This document shows, in pieces, positions 1 to 11,372 of a DNA stretch of 64,000 bases; position 1 is the stretch's first letter; every line of letters starts with the position of its first letter. The notes below the pieces were generated by a model. It did not search any database, was not told the origin of the DNA, and saw only the letters and a list, made by a program, of their open reading frames with translations. Location of the stretch: contig CAIIXF020000006.1 of NCBI GenBank assembly GCA_903813345.2, positions 24,747,936 to 24,811,935 on the forward strand. The letters run 5' to 3'. Both the position numbers and the translations under genes were made by a program. This stretch comes from Owenia fusiformis. Taxonomy: Eukaryota; Annelida; Polychaeta; Sabellida; Oweniidae.

Positions 1-975
1 TGGTATCATATAGAGTATGAGACACTCTTTGTAAGACATCAATCTGGTGTTTCTTGGCTAGGTCTGTTATGGTCTGATCTCGCTGTTTGGCATATGGTTC
101 TGTATCAACTTCAAATGTAAGCTGTGTTATTTCCCATTTCTTGAATAGCTTGGGGAACACTTCATTTGGGTTGCCACGGATAACAAATAGTCTGAAAATT
201 TAATACAAGAACACAAATGACTGTTGTTTTATTGTACAGTAAAACTTGTCCTGGTGAACACCTCTCTATAGTGAACACTACATGTCACTAGTGGACACCA
301 TTCCTCTTCACAAACTCTTCTGACTTCTGTATAAATTACCCTCTCTGTTGGGTACACCTACCTGTCCCAGTATCTAAAATACAGTGTCAATAGGTAGCTG
401 ATCACTGATCAAGGTTATACATATATGCCTACCCAGTTACATAATATATGATATCTCCATGTTAGTCAATGGAGCATACCAAAGTAAATTCAATTATACA
501 CTTACTGTAACTGAACTAAATGACCCTAAATCTCAGCCGATGTTAGTCCAAACACTTAAATATTTCCCAAAGTATTATGTAACGCTGTAGTCTTCATTTT
601 ACACAAGTAAATAAATTTCAGTCTGACTTTGGGGGTATTTGTCCAATATTGCAGTCTGTCTTTTATTAAAAATTGTTTCATACTGTCTGAAATCGAAAAA
701 TGCGGAAATTAAGTGCTTGTGGATTTTAAGTGTTTTACAGTATATTAGATGATAAAGTACCTGGATCCAAGTTTATTAAGGCTATTATTGAGATCCTCAA
801 GACACTGCATAAGGAAACGCCAGCGATTAGGTCCAACTTTAGCATTCTGCACAAACCAAGGATCTAAGACAAACACTGCCCGCCATTCTGCACTGTTTCT
901 TATCCCTTCTAGAAGTGCTAGGTTGTCATGGAGACGCAAACCTTTCCTAAACCAGTGAATGGTGTTGTGTGACAT
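1..975 (-). CDS. Cryptochrome/(6-4) photolyase family protein, N-terminal exons (partial)
   Basis: Two coding exons of an animal-type cryptochrome/(6-4) photolyase, read right to left and running off the left edge. Exon 1 is 975-761; its ATG opens the family signature [13 protein letters not shown], followed by LDPWF and NRWRFL of the N-terminal alpha/beta (antenna) domain. Exon 2 is 191-1 and reads [23 protein letters not shown] and VSHTLYD. The donor after 761 (AG/GTAC) and the acceptor TTTTCAG before 191 restore the frame as LGSRLF. An acceptor-like TTTCAG about 25 bases before the ATG suggests an upstream 5' UTR intron. Known for the family: FAD flavoproteins that either repair UV (6-4) photoproducts or act as clock repressors or photoreceptors. 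The FAD-binding half lies outside the window, so the role is undecided; the DTEPY stretch looks slightly more like (6-4) photolyases. Confidence 0.9.
235..330. repeat. Dispersed ACAGTAAAAC / GAACACCTCT repeat fragment
   Basis: Lies in intron 1 of the photolyase gene. It begins TACAGTAAAACTT and carries GTGAACACCTCT-type words. Related pieces are at 29893-30122, 35685-35812, 55222-55311 and 61200-61342. No matching right terminus was found here, so it is probably a truncated copy. Confidence 0.4.
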
Positions 976-1858
976 GCTTATAAGATGTTAACAAAGGCTC
1001 CTGAAATTAATAATAACAATGGTTTCTGAAAAATTTAAAGGACATACAGTACATGAGTACATGTAATATTATTATGTAAGTTAAAAGACAGAAACAACTA
1101 GTCTCAGTTTGGAGAACAACATTCATCAGTCTACTGCACATTACGCCTGCTTTGGACAATTTTGATATTTTTACATATTGTAGATTTAAATGTCCTCTTT
1201 TGAATATCCATAATTTAATTTGGGTGTTATTTCTATATTTTTCATGAAAAATTATTAGAGCAGTACACTGATGAACTTCGTTCTCCAAATCCTTTATCAA
1301 GATATTTTAACCATTTTTGGGATCAAAGTTGTCAAAAATAATCCCCCCAGAATTTTTCAAAAAATGAACCCCTTGGCCCTGGCTATGGTGGCCATTTTGT
1401 AAATAGGCCAGCTTTTGAACCAGGAGTCATAGGGGAGTTTTCTGTATTGAAGTTGAACAGAAATAACTTAAAACAGGAATCACTCAACCACGATTACCTT
1501 CATGGACAACATTGCCTCCCTGTACTCTAATTTCTTAAAGGTTTGATCTAAAAATCAAGTTTGACTGATACACAAACCAATTGACTTGCACTAAGCCAAG
1601 AAATTCACCTCCTCCCCCATTCTACAGTGGGGAACATAAAGAATTACTATAGCTATGAAAAATACATGTAGTCGCACATGTAATAAATTCTTACCTCAGT
1701 GTATTCAGTGCTCTATTTTCTCCATTCTAGTAAGTCCAAATATAGTGGAATTTGTGTCTGTAATGACAAATAGGAACTTAAAAATTTGAAGTGGATATTC
1801 ACATGTTAATGTGTGTTAATGCCGACTCTTCAAATGATTTTGGAGCCCAATTACGCAG
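976..1858. other. No gene seen
   Basis: AT-rich sequence upstream of the photolyase start. It probably holds its promoter and a 5' UTR exon, but I see no TATA box, CpG cluster or coding exon that I can defend. Short open frames here lack codon bias or family motifs. Confidence 0.4.
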
Positions 1859-1988
1859 CAAGCGAGGATTGGCTCCCAGAATGCAACATGACACATGCAA
1901 GCTTTCAAAATTTGGTTCCGCCATTTTGAAATCTGTAACGAGTAAATAAGGTTCACTAATGTTGCATTCTGGGAGTCAATCCTCCTTG
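1859..1988. mobile_element. MITE with GAGGATTGGCTCCCAGA termini, short copy
   Basis: The left end CAAGCGAGGATTGGCTCCC is mirrored by GGGAGTCAATCCTCCTTG at the right, and the next bases (AGAATGCAACAT / ATGTTGCATTCT) also pair. The same termini bound the element at 23359-23663. No clear target duplication is visible at this copy, so the outer edges are approximate. Confidence 0.6.
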
Positions 1989-2377
1989 GATCACAAACGT
2001 GGCAATTCATCAAAACATTCGTTCGATTTGGTAGGAATTTATCCATTATTTGCAGGTATGAACATTTGGATTCATTTATTGTCTGCCCTGTCAACACTCA
2101 CGCATTAGGCATTGTCACGCATTTGCTGGAAAAATAGAAATCACGCATCAATTTAGCGTGTATGATCAAATATCACGCAAATCACACATTTTGTTGAAAT
2201 TTGTAAAAATCGTTTTTTGTAAAATGCCGATACGGGCAAATTACTGAATGGCGAAAAAAAGCGAACGCATTCTGTTCGGTCTTTGCACGCGATTGCCGTT
2301 TATGTCACGCATTTGGTACAAAATATGTATATATCACGCATTTGTTTCGAAAATATTCACACCTACCCCCCCCCCCA

Positions 2378-5207
2378 TTTGAATGATCTCTTTGCTCAGC
2401 TTGACCTTAAAGATTCCAACAAAATGTGGAAGATTGTAGCAAGGTATAATGGCCCAAAAACAAAATGTGTCATCCAGCCAATCATCAGGCAAGATGGCAC
2501 AATAGCTGTGACCGACAGAGAAATCACGGAAGCTTTTATGGTCAAATATGGAAATGAAATTATGTCTGTCCAATCTCATTCAATATGGTTCAATTACATT
2601 GAAAACACTGTTGAGAGATTTTGACAACACAAAGAGCTATTATTAATGAAACGAACTACAGTAAAACTTGTGAAATAGAGAACATTGATCTTAATGTATA
2701 TGAGATTGAGAATGCCATAAAATCATGTGTTAATTACTCATCACCGAGCCCTAGGGAAAAGATACATAACATCATGATAAAAAATGGGGGCATGCAGTGC
2801 TTTGTCAAAATCACTTCATAAGCTATTTCAAACCTGCTGGTCCAAAGGCATTTTGCCAGCAGAGTTTTGCATGGACCCCAAGTCCATGATTCCTAAGCCT
2901 GCCAGGGAATGTTATAATACTGATGGGAGCTACAGACCAATAACACTGGAATCGGTGGTGGGTAAAATAATGGAACGTGTCGTTGACACAAGACTACACT
3001 GGTCGGCGGAATGCTATAATCTGTATTCTCCTTTCCAGGACGCATATAGAAGTTTCCATGCTTGCACACACATCCTACTGAGAGTAGTGAATGCTGTTCA
3101 AACAGCCTGGAAAAGAGACGAGACTACAGTTGCCGTGACAATAGATTACGACAGCTGTTATGAGCGCATATGGAGAGGGGGCCTGATCTATAAACTGTAC
3201 AGAAATGGAATTCAGGGCAGACTTCTCTGTTTTATAGCTGACTATCTACAGAACAGGCAGTACTCCATAAGCACCAATAACTGCACTTCTCAGCTTAAGC
3301 AGTCTAAAGTTGGTATCCCTCAGGGAGCTGTGATCTCTCCTTCGCTCTGTAATATATACACAGCAGACTCTCTTGAGGGTGTGACCAGCTCTCATGGTGA
3401 ATATGCAGACGACATTATACTATGGTACAGCCATAAAGACTACAAAGTAATTGAAAATGTGATAAACAAGGATCTAGAGACACTGGCTACATGGTGCAGA
3501 TCCTGGAACATGGACATTAGTCTTAAGAAGACCAAAGTTATTGTCTTCAAGCCAGGAAAAACTGACAAACCTCCAATTAACATCAGGTGCAAGGGCGAAC
3601 AAGTTGAAGTCGTGACTCATAGAAAAATACTTGGTGTGATTCTGGATGAGAACTTAGACTTCAGCAAGCACATTCAAGAGAGACGAAACAGTGGGTTCAA
3701 GTCACTCCGATCAATCTCAGACTTCTCTAGCTCACCTAGTGGCTGTAAACAGGCAGTTTTGGTCAACTTATACAAGGCTTTAGTGCTACCACATCTTGAA
3801 TATGGAATAGAAGTTGCAGCTACAGCTACAAATGCTGCAGTGGAAGCATTTCAACCAGTACAACGACAAGCACTTTTAAAAGCTACAGGATGCCTGAAGT
3901 CTACTAGCACTGAAGCTTTAGAATCCCTTACAGGGTGCTTTCCCATCGACATAGAACTGAAAACAAGGCAAGCTCAAGCGGCCATCAGAATACTGAGAAA
4001 GAAAGACAGCTGTCCAATTAAAGCAGATTATAACAAACAAGAGAAGTTTTCTGGGAACAAGCATACCACTGTCTTTGAAACCTTAAAGTCCAGAGTGAGA
4101 GAGTTCTGCAGAAACTTCAAGATTAGTGGCTTGGAGGAAGAATACTGGCACTCAATTGCTGACTGCCCATTCTCAAGCTGCAACAATCTAGTAGGAGAAT
4201 CTGATTTTACAAACTCCAAAGCAGATCAGAGGAAGGTGATTCTAGCCGAACTCGACATACTCCCCAATGAGAATACAGTCATTTTCACTGACGGATCAAC
4301 CCTAGGCAATCCAGGCCCAACAGGGGCTTCAGCTATTATTTACCCCAAGGGTTTAAGTTGTGTACCCATATGTCTTAATAAACCAGTCAGCAAGTTTAGT
4401 AATAATTACACTGGTGAATTAGAGGCAATTCTCTTTGCAATAGAGTCTATTAAAACAATTGAGACAAGTTCAGAAATTCACATCTTCACGGATTGCCAAC
4501 CTGCAATCAATACTGCCTTTGTTACACAAATCCCTAAGTCACACACAAATACAGTTAAACGTATTAGACTCGTTTGCAGAGAATTGGCTGGTAAAGGGAA
4601 AATCATACACTATCATTGGGTGCCTGGGCATGTGAATATTCATGGCAATGAACTTGCTGATAAGCAAGCTAAATTGGCTGCACTAACTGCGAGCAAGCAA
4701 GCTGTGCTTGGAAATAAGTCTACTAAGAGTGAGATATATAAACTTATAAACAATTCAGCTGTTAATAAATGGCAACGTAGATACATGAATTCCTCAAAAG
4801 TAGACAGGATACAACAAATAATTCCAATAGTTGGAAAAAGAATTCTCGCAGGAATAGGAAATAGAAAGGTGAACTCTATAATCAACCAACTCATCACTGG
4901 GCACACCACCCTGAATAGCCATCAGTTAAAAATAAACCCAGACTGCAACACCAACCTGTGTGATCACTGTATGGTACCGGAATCAGTTGAACACTTTATT
5001 TTTCAGTGCAAGCGCTACAGTGACATCAGAGAGCAATTTCTTCACAAAGTGGACTGTATTTTATTAGGATCTGACAGTGGGGAACAGATACCTGCTGGAT
5101 ATGATCTTAGAACTCTAGCTGGAGAGAGAAAGGGATTAGGCACAGTTACAAATGCCAAGATCCTAAGAGAATTCCAGAAATACATAAGAGACTCTAAGAG
5201 ATTTTAG
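2378..5207 (+). pseudogene. Reverse transcriptase-RNase H polyprotein, truncated and frameshifted
   Basis: The long open part is 2784-5207. RT motifs in order: TIDYDSCYERIW (motif A), GIPQGAVISPSLCNIY (motif B) and YADDI (catalytic motif C, about residues 207-211 of the open part). The RNase H domain follows at about residues 500-640 with FTDGS, GELEAI, FTDCQ and WVPGHVNIHGNELAD, which carry the D-E-D-D/H metal ligands. A Cys/His cluster (CDHCMVPESVEHFIFQC) near the C-terminus matches the zinc knuckle seen at the end of many LINE polyproteins. Upstream, RT palm-proximal sequence continues in two other registers (about 2384-2620 and 2621-2790), so two frameshifts break the reading frame. The long intact 3' part suggests a fairly recent insertion. 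Confidence 0.85.
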
Positions 5208-5267
5208 GAGAATCGACAGTGTATAGTGTAAATAAACCAGTTGCTAAAAAAAAAAAAAAAAAAAAAA
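2378..5267 (+). mobile_element. 5'-truncated non-LTR retrotransposon with RT and RNase H
   Basis: A LINE-type insertion in the sense direction, nested in the MITE above. It starts at the MITE poly-C tract, encodes reverse transcriptase followed by RNase H, and ends with a run of about 22 A at 5246-5267, as expected of target-primed insertion. The upstream ORF1 and apurinic endonuclease are missing, so the copy is 5' truncated. RT plus C-terminal RNase H points to the I/Ingi/Loa/Tad group of LINEs. I found no clear target duplication. Confidence 0.85.
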
Positions 5268-5540
5268 TCAATTTTAGAAAATCTGAAATATAAACATTAA
5301 AATGCCAGCCACAATAAGCCACATTAAAGTAACAAGTGAAAAAGTAACGATGTGTCAGTAATTAGTGTAAAAAAAGTACATAGAGACTAATCAAGCAGCA
5401 TAAAAGTGCTTACTGGATAGAAAGAAAGAAAGTCACTCATGTTAGATGGTCCCAAGTTGACAGCCCTGTATTGTGCTACTTAAAGTGAATGGAGATTGTT
5501 TTTCTACCGCTTTGGTGAGACACGAAACTTAGAATTTAGC

Positions 5541-5771
5541 TCATTGTGACAACTTTTGATGGTTGAAGTTTATCAATGTCTCCCACTTTATTAGTTCAAC
5601 GTCGTTAAACTCAATAACGGCGTTCTTTATTATTAGGAATTTTCTTGGGGCCATTATTGAGTTTAACCTCCTTACTATTCTTTCCTTTGATGCAAGTTCT
5701 GAATCCATCAAACCATTTTTCCGCGATAACGTGCAACTGATACTTGACAATAATATAAAAACACATAACAT
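5541..5771 (-). CDS. Candidate short secreted peptide ORF (unsupported by homology)
   Basis: A 76-residue open frame from the ATG at 5771. The first about 17 residues (MLCVFILLSSISCTLS) form a hydrophobic core with small residues that looks like a signal peptide; the rest is mixed charged sequence (SRKNGLMDSELASKERIVRR) with no second membrane segment and only the signal-region cysteines. A palindrome AACACAATATTATTGTGTT lies just upstream (about 5782-5800). I recognise no family. It may be chance: the region is mobile-element rich and an inverted repeat (TTAAACTCAATAA / TTATTGAGTTTAA) lies inside it. Confidence 0.2.
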   Translation of the reverse strand: MLCVFILLSSISCTLSRKNGLMDSELASKERIVRRLNSIMAPRKFLIIKNAVIEFNDVELIKWETLINFNHQKLSQ

Positions 5772-5774
5772 CAA

Positions 5775-6273
5775 GCGATTTAACACAATATTATTGTGTT
5801 AAATGTTCATTTATACGAGTAAAATGAGGCTACACTTACCAATCTCTAAAGTGACATTTCCGCATGTCCGTCATAGTGTCTGTTCGTCTGAGTGTCCCGG
5901 ATCGTAAAATTAAACTACCAGCGAAACAAAATTGTTGTCAAATAGATTGATAATTATTATCGCGATTACTCGGGATAAAAAGATCAATTTTGAGGATAAC
6001 AGGTATCTTTGATTAATTTATATAGCGCGTATATACACGCAAAATAGTTATTAATTGCAAACCAACTGTTCGTTAATGCAGTGCCGTGATGACGGTTAAT
6101 TCCTGAAACGATTTGCAATTTCGATGTTACCGAAACTGACCGACATTTTCGTCATATTCCAAACCTGTCTCCAATATTTTCATAATTATGCATCAGTAGG
6201 GTCTAAGGGGGATACGGGACGGGGTGTATGTGTTTATAAGGTATGTATGCATGCTTGAATCACATTCTTTGTG
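5775..6273. other. No gene seen
   Basis: AT-rich spacer between the candidate peptide ORF and the MITE at 6274. I see no exon, RNA gene or clear repeat. Confidence 0.4.
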
Positions 6274-6547
6274 TAGGGCGAAGGGGTGTAACGTCGACAC
6301 CATTTTGGGGTAACTTCGACATGTGGGGTAACTTCGACACCTTGTTGTTTATTTGCTCTAATTTCCGATCTAGGGGGAAGCCATGTTTTTTTTCTCGCAT
6401 GGATCGAGATCTCGCGAGATTTTAATTTTTCCAGAAATCAAACATGGCGGAAAACGGAAATTCTACTTCTAATACGTAAGTGTCGAAGTTACCCTGTCTT
6501 TTATGTCGACATTACCCCACACGTCGACATTACACCCCTTTGCCCTA
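6274..6547. mobile_element. TA-flanked MITE with a GTCGAC ladder
   Basis: Terminal inverted repeats AGGGCGAAGGGGTGTAACG and the mirror of AGGGCAAAGGGGTGTAATG, each flanked by TA, about 274 bp. Inside each arm the words GGGTAACTTCGACA or GGGTAATGTCGAC recur several times. TA flanks and no coding capacity fit a non-autonomous Tc1/mariner-type element. Confidence 0.7.
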
Positions 6548-6588
6548 ATATTGCCATGTTTTCAGGGAGGGTTCAATTAGTTCCGCTT

Positions 6589-7171
6589 GTCGAAACTACC
6601 CCCATAAATGTGAGGTTATTTTGAGTTTTTTTTTATTATTTTTGATTTTTTTTCTCAAAATAACCTCACAAAGCTTACTATGTTGATTCTACGGGGATTT
6701 TTTCTTGAACGCCCATGGTAGAAGACATGCTAAATTTGTACTAAAATAATCAAATTTTATAAACTTTTTTATTATTTTCGTATCGACAAGACATTAATCA
6801 TCAACTTGCTACAAAAGATAGCCCTCGAAATAATCTATTAATTCTTTTAATGACGATCTAGTACGGATAACAGAAATTTCTCAAACATTTTCAATTTTGT
6901 ACTTTCCTTCCAATTTTGCAAATTACTCCCGTTATAAAGCATCGTTTCGACTGATAGATCGCTCATTACATTGGAAAAAGAATCATCTTTACAGAAGAGA
7001 AGAAAAAAGGTAAGGGAACTGCTGATATTGTTCGGACTTGAATGTTCAAATCATGTAAACAATTCCCCAAAGAATCAATATAGTAAACTTTGTGAGGTTA
7101 TTTTGAGAAAAAAAATTCAAAAATAATAAAAAACGTCAAAATAACCTCACATTTATGGGGGTAGTCGAAAC
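6589..7171. mobile_element. Long-TIR MITE with 8-bp target duplication
   Basis: The element (6597-7163, 567 bp) has about 98-bp inverted arms beginning TACCCCCATAAATGTGAGG. It is flanked by the direct 8-mer GTCGAAAC (6589-6596 and 7164-7171). Each arm is itself partly palindromic (TGTGAGGTTATTTTGA mirrored about 55 bp later), so each end can form its own hairpin. The core is AT-rich and noncoding. An 8-bp duplication fits hAT- or P-type transposition. Confidence 0.8.
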
Positions 7172-7218
7172 CTGCTGAACGATTAATTAACGCATCAAAG
7201 GCAAAATGGTCATGGAGG

Positions 7219-7644
7219 TTAGACCTAGCCGGGCCATAACACATGTCAGATAAGAAACGATAGACTATATCCTATTTAGTCTGAATTATATTCAGACTAT
7301 AAGGCACCTATGTTAAAGTTTGGTAGTATGAAATATTTGTTTACATAGGAAGTGCTATTCAAAATGGCCGATTGGTAAAATTAATTTGCACATTTGTTTT
7401 TCAACTAGCTTTATTTCCACTTGACAATATGCTGTTTTACTTTTTATTGCTTTCAATTGTACCTTACTATTTCATTGAAATTTTGTAATGTTTATATTAT
7501 TGAAGAAATGGTTCCTCTAATTGATAATTTTATGCAAAAAATTTCACTGCAATTTCCACAGGAAAGTAGTGCATCATAACAGACTGACTTCTAGTCAGTC
7601 TGTTGGATACATACTATAAGAAACGAGGCCCGGGCTAGGTCTAA
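7219..7644. mobile_element. MITE-like inverted-repeat element
   Basis: The left end TTAGACCTAGCCGGGCC is mirrored by GGCCCGGGCTAGGTCTAA; inward, AAGAAACGA on the left and the ATACTATAAGAAACGA region on the right add related words. The core holds TAGTCTGAATTATATTCAGAC, a small hairpin. No coding. TA is present at both edges, but the target duplication is not certain. Confidence 0.55.
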
Positions 7645-8790
7645 TGTTGTTGGACTACCACTTTATGTTCTGTCAATTTTATGTGTGAAATCATGGGCTT
7701 TCAACTAGAAGGGTATGCAACTCTATGTAATAACATGAGACCTTCAAAATGAGCAATGACATGCTTCCCTTTTATGGCAATATTTCAAAAAGTATTAGAT
7801 AAATGTATATGTTTTAGTATTAATTTGAATTAAAATCAATTTTTAATATGATTTAAGCATAAAATATATTCAATATCATATAAAAGTAAACAAAAGAGAC
7901 CAATAAGAATAAGAGTTATCAAGATGTTCTCTTTGAGTATTGCATTGTGGGTAATTATTCAAGAACACATTCCAATAAAAACATAATTTGTGGGAGAATG
8001 TTCACTTTCTGTATTGTCATAATTATGATGAATTCCAATTTTTATTAAATTATCAAGATGTATGTAGAGGATCATGTTTTTATTTTTGAGTTATTTCTTT
8101 TAATCATCAATAAAAAGTACAAAATAAGATTTTCTTGGAATGTGTACATTCTCCAATTTTGAAAACCCATGGCAATGTTTTTGTATGAAATATGGGAAGT
8201 TGCCTTAATTATTGACGATTTGAGGACATTACATATGTAGGGATTTGATTTCCATTCGACCTAAAAGATAAATTATATGTTATATTTAATGTTCCATTCC
8301 ATAGCTAAGGCAACAAGACATTTGAAAACCAGTTGAATGAAGAGAGAGATCTAAAATAATTTTGAAAACTTACGAAACACGCGCCACTTCCGGTTTGTCA
8401 TTTACCAAATTTGTACGTTTTGGTAATATAAATTACCCAAATAACCTGACTAATCCCTCCTGTAAGGTAATCATAGAATCTTGTTATAGACAATTTTATG
8501 TATTATGATCATCTACAAACAAAATATACTCAACAGTTTCATAAAACGCAAGTACCTTGGATACCAATATGGTATTGAAGCCTCATCCACATCCGGTCAA
8601 AAAAAGCCAAGGAAAAAAGGTTTGAAACGTTTTCAATGTTATTGCATCATTAATATCACTTTGGAACTGTCATGCCACGCTTCGTGGATTGGTATGGACC
8701 TCAAATAGTACAGTACTTTTATGAATAACGTTAATGAGATTTATATAAGATAAAAACACTGCAAAAATGAAACACACTCAGATTGACACA
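7645..8790. other. No gene seen
   Basis: Very AT-rich sequence with loosely repeated words (TTATCAAGATGT at about 7918 and 8055; ACATTCC / TGTACATTCTCC near 7965 and 8145) that may be an old inverted-repeat element. No exon or RNA gene could be supported. Confidence 0.35.
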
Positions 8791-9075
8791 GGAAGTTGTA
8801 TTTTGGCCACAGGCAATGGAACATAGAAATAATCCCCCCCACTCTCTATATATAAGTAAAATAAAAACAGGAACTTAACTTTATTTTACTTATATATAGA
8901 GAGTGGGGGGGATTATTTCTATGTTCCATTGCCTGTGATTTTGGCCCTAACGGAGCCTTCTGCCCTCCCCCAATCTCACGAAACAGATGAATTCATCTGT
9001 TGTGTGAGATTGGGGGAGGGCAAAAGGCTCTGTTAGGGCCCAAAAAGGACTTAATACAACTTCCTTTGCAGATTG
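8791..9075. repeat. Three-armed foldback: two long hairpins inside an outer inverted repeat
   Basis: Hairpin 1 has 57-bp arms (8808-8864 and 8881-8937) that I read as perfectly complementary around a 16-nt loop. Hairpin 2 (about 8942-9042) pairs GGCCCTAACGGAGCC with its near mirror around a GATGAATTCATC centre. An outer repeat, GGAAGTTGTATT at 8791 and AATACAACTTCC at 9052, encloses both. No coding sequence. Confidence 0.85.
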
Positions 9076-9488
9076 AAAAGCTGAAAATGGAAGCCTTTAC
9101 ACTTATCTTGCCTCAATAGTACCATCTCAGGTTCTGGTCTTGTGTGCATTCAATAGAGCCACACGTTATATTTCAAAAGTTGAAAAATATTGCACACATT
9201 TCTTACAGACCCCAATCGATTCTATAAACCAGTCAAACATTATCCTGCGTGTAGAATCTAGTATGTAAACTACCCTCTGCTTAGTATAGACTATATTATT
9301 ACAGTTTAGCAGCCCCGCCCCCACGACGGATGCCCATGACAGCTCGGGTCATAAATCATAAACTTTTTGTCAACCAATCAGTGAGTGAGTATCATCCAGT
9401 TTCTTCATACGGATGTAATCTCATTTTGGTAATGCTCGTACTCGTACTATACTCGGCTACTGTAGCAACAGAATGAAACCTCACTTCA
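9076..9488. other. No gene seen
   Basis: Mixed sequence with a short GC-richer patch near 9310-9350. The word ACCATCTCAGGTTCTGG at about 9120 recurs inverted at about 9977, on the far side of the hAT-like element, which hints at an older inverted repeat around it. No exon seen. Confidence 0.35.
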
Positions 9489-9964
9489 GTATAATGTCGG
9501 GCTGGTACGGAATGGAACTATTGTCCGAACCGTTCGATTTTGCCTTCGGAAACGATCTTTAGGACCTACCTTCTCATATTCTGCTAATTTACTGAATTTT
9601 TATTTTCTTTAAAGAACATTCACTTATCGTTATAGCGACACGCTAACTTGCTATAGCGAACTAGTACTATGAAACGAAATCAATAAATTTATATAATTAT
9701 TAAACATTTTCACTTGGTAAAGTTGTTTTATATGTAATAAATGATAGAAATAAATAAAGTATGATTGTTTTATATATATTCAGTACGTTTTAAGGTAGGA
9801 TATTGTAAAATTATTTTAAAAAGTTTAAAAAAAATTTTGTTTAGTATCAAAAATTAGAACTTAAGGGGAGAAGTAGTAACTATTTTAAATAAGGTCCGAA
9901 ATTTTGATATTTCCAAATTCCGAAGTCCGTTCCGATTCCGTTCCGTGCCAGCCCAAGTATAATG
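9489..9964. mobile_element. hAT-like MITE with 8-bp target duplication
   Basis: The element is 9497-9956 (460 bp). Termini TCGGGCTGGTACGGAA and the mirror of TTGGGCTGGCACGGAA form the TIRs; the direct 8-mer GTATAATG flanks it (9489-9496 and 9957-9964). An 8-bp duplication with a G-rich TIR is typical of hAT elements. The interior is AT-rich and noncoding. Confidence 0.8.
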
Positions 9965-10725
9965 CTCATTCGGTGGCCCAGAACCTGAGATGGTATTGGG
10001 ACAAGGTACACTGTAACTTAACGCTAAACTGTCTCCATTTACTGAACAAATGCCATTTCTGGTGTCATCATCCTAGTATCACCAATAGTCTTTTTACTGA
10101 CTTCATCTTGAACATTTTATTTTAATATTTAGATTATTCTAAGGCCTACTGTTATGTTATGAAATGCGCTAAAAATGCAAAATTCTGCAAGAAAAAATTC
10201 AAATTCTGCTAACTAAAATGTCAAATTCTACAAAAATTCTGCATTTTATCGCAGCATTTTTTAAAAATAAAACTGGAAATGATTTTGTCACGCATGTAGC
10301 AAATAATTTTTTACTGCTTGGTGAATGGTGAATGACAGTCACATAAGTTCTACAAGTATGAGAATAGCACATTCTGATATTTCAAGGTAATTTGTTTAAA
10401 AAATGATGGTGGTGATTGAAATTATGATGTAAAGATAAAACTGCAACGAAATATTTGTAGATTTTTTGAAAAACTAAACTAAAACTAAATAATTTGCTAC
10501 ATGGGTGACAAAAAGTTTCTAGTTTCCTGTTGAATGTTGAGTCTTGCATCATACAAATGTAATTTTAGCCGATCTGTCTGCATGGGGTGGTAGATTGGCC
10601 TACTTACAAAATGCATAAGGCTGAATGAAGATGATTGAATGATAGATGTAGCACAAGAAAAGAAACCTATTTTATTACCAGACCTCAGATTTAGATCTAG
10701 CAGTTGCAAATTTTTATAAACTACA
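9965..10725. other. No gene seen
   Basis: AT-rich sequence. Around 10160-10260 the word AAATTCTGC recurs several times, and a lone TCACGCATGTAGC at about 10287 resembles the internal repeat of the 2083/26990 MITE family. No exon or RNA gene seen. Confidence 0.35.
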
Positions 10726-11372
10726 TACCCTCTGTATCAAAAGTCTTTTTCTAATTAGGAAAACCTCAAATGATTTTTGTAAATGGCAAGTAAACTTAAT
10801 GAAACTTTTCACACATACATGTACTTTAAGGCATATAATACACACTATCCGGAAATTTTAAGACAATTGATAAATTTTTACACAAAATATTACATACAGA
10901 ACATAGCATATACCAAAAACACCGATGTGACTTTTTCCAAGTTTGTAACGTCAAACTTACTCAAGATTGCCAAACTGACCAAAGTCTGGCTGCTCTGTAA
11001 AACTAAGCGGACAAAGGTATTTATAATTTGTATATAAAATGCTAATTATGAGCAATCAGAATATGTTATAGACTTAAGAAATATAGATTGAAGAGCAGAG
11101 GTTATATTGTTGAATACACCCCGCAGGGCTAGGCACAAATGTTTTCTGTACCCAGAACGACCGAAGGGAGTGAGGGGTTCAAAAGCCTTTGTGCCTAAGG
11201 TCTATATTACGATTCGATATATGTCACGATATAGGGTAGAGATTTTTCGGTTTTTATTTTGTGCTACTTTTGGACTTAGAATAAAATCTAAAATGACCAG
11301 GCATCAGGGATCAGATTTAAAAAAATAAGAACAGGACTCGTCAAAAGACTGAGATAACGTATAGCATAAAAT

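Larger units (their letters stand above)
2083..5468. mobile_element. MITE family with CAGGSCTGTCAAC termini, interrupted by a retrotransposon
   Basis: The left end CTGCCCTGTCAAC and right end GTTGACAGCCCTG are inverted repeats, each abutted by the direct repeat TATTGT (2077-2082 and 5469-5474). Removing the retrotransposon (about 2378-5268) leaves roughly 495 bp, close to the 502 bp of the intact sister copy at 26990-27491, which lies in the opposite orientation. Both copies share repeated TCACGCATTTG words, a poly-C tract at the same place and the end motif AAGTCACTCAT. The 6-bp duplication and TIR do not let me name a superfamily with confidence. Confidence 0.75.

Noticed and set aside
1007-1300. 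97-codon open frame on the minus strand beside the photolyase start
   Set aside because: Cys- and Leu-rich random-looking translation, no splice logic, and it lies upstream of the annotated start codon in likely 5' UTR or promoter sequence.
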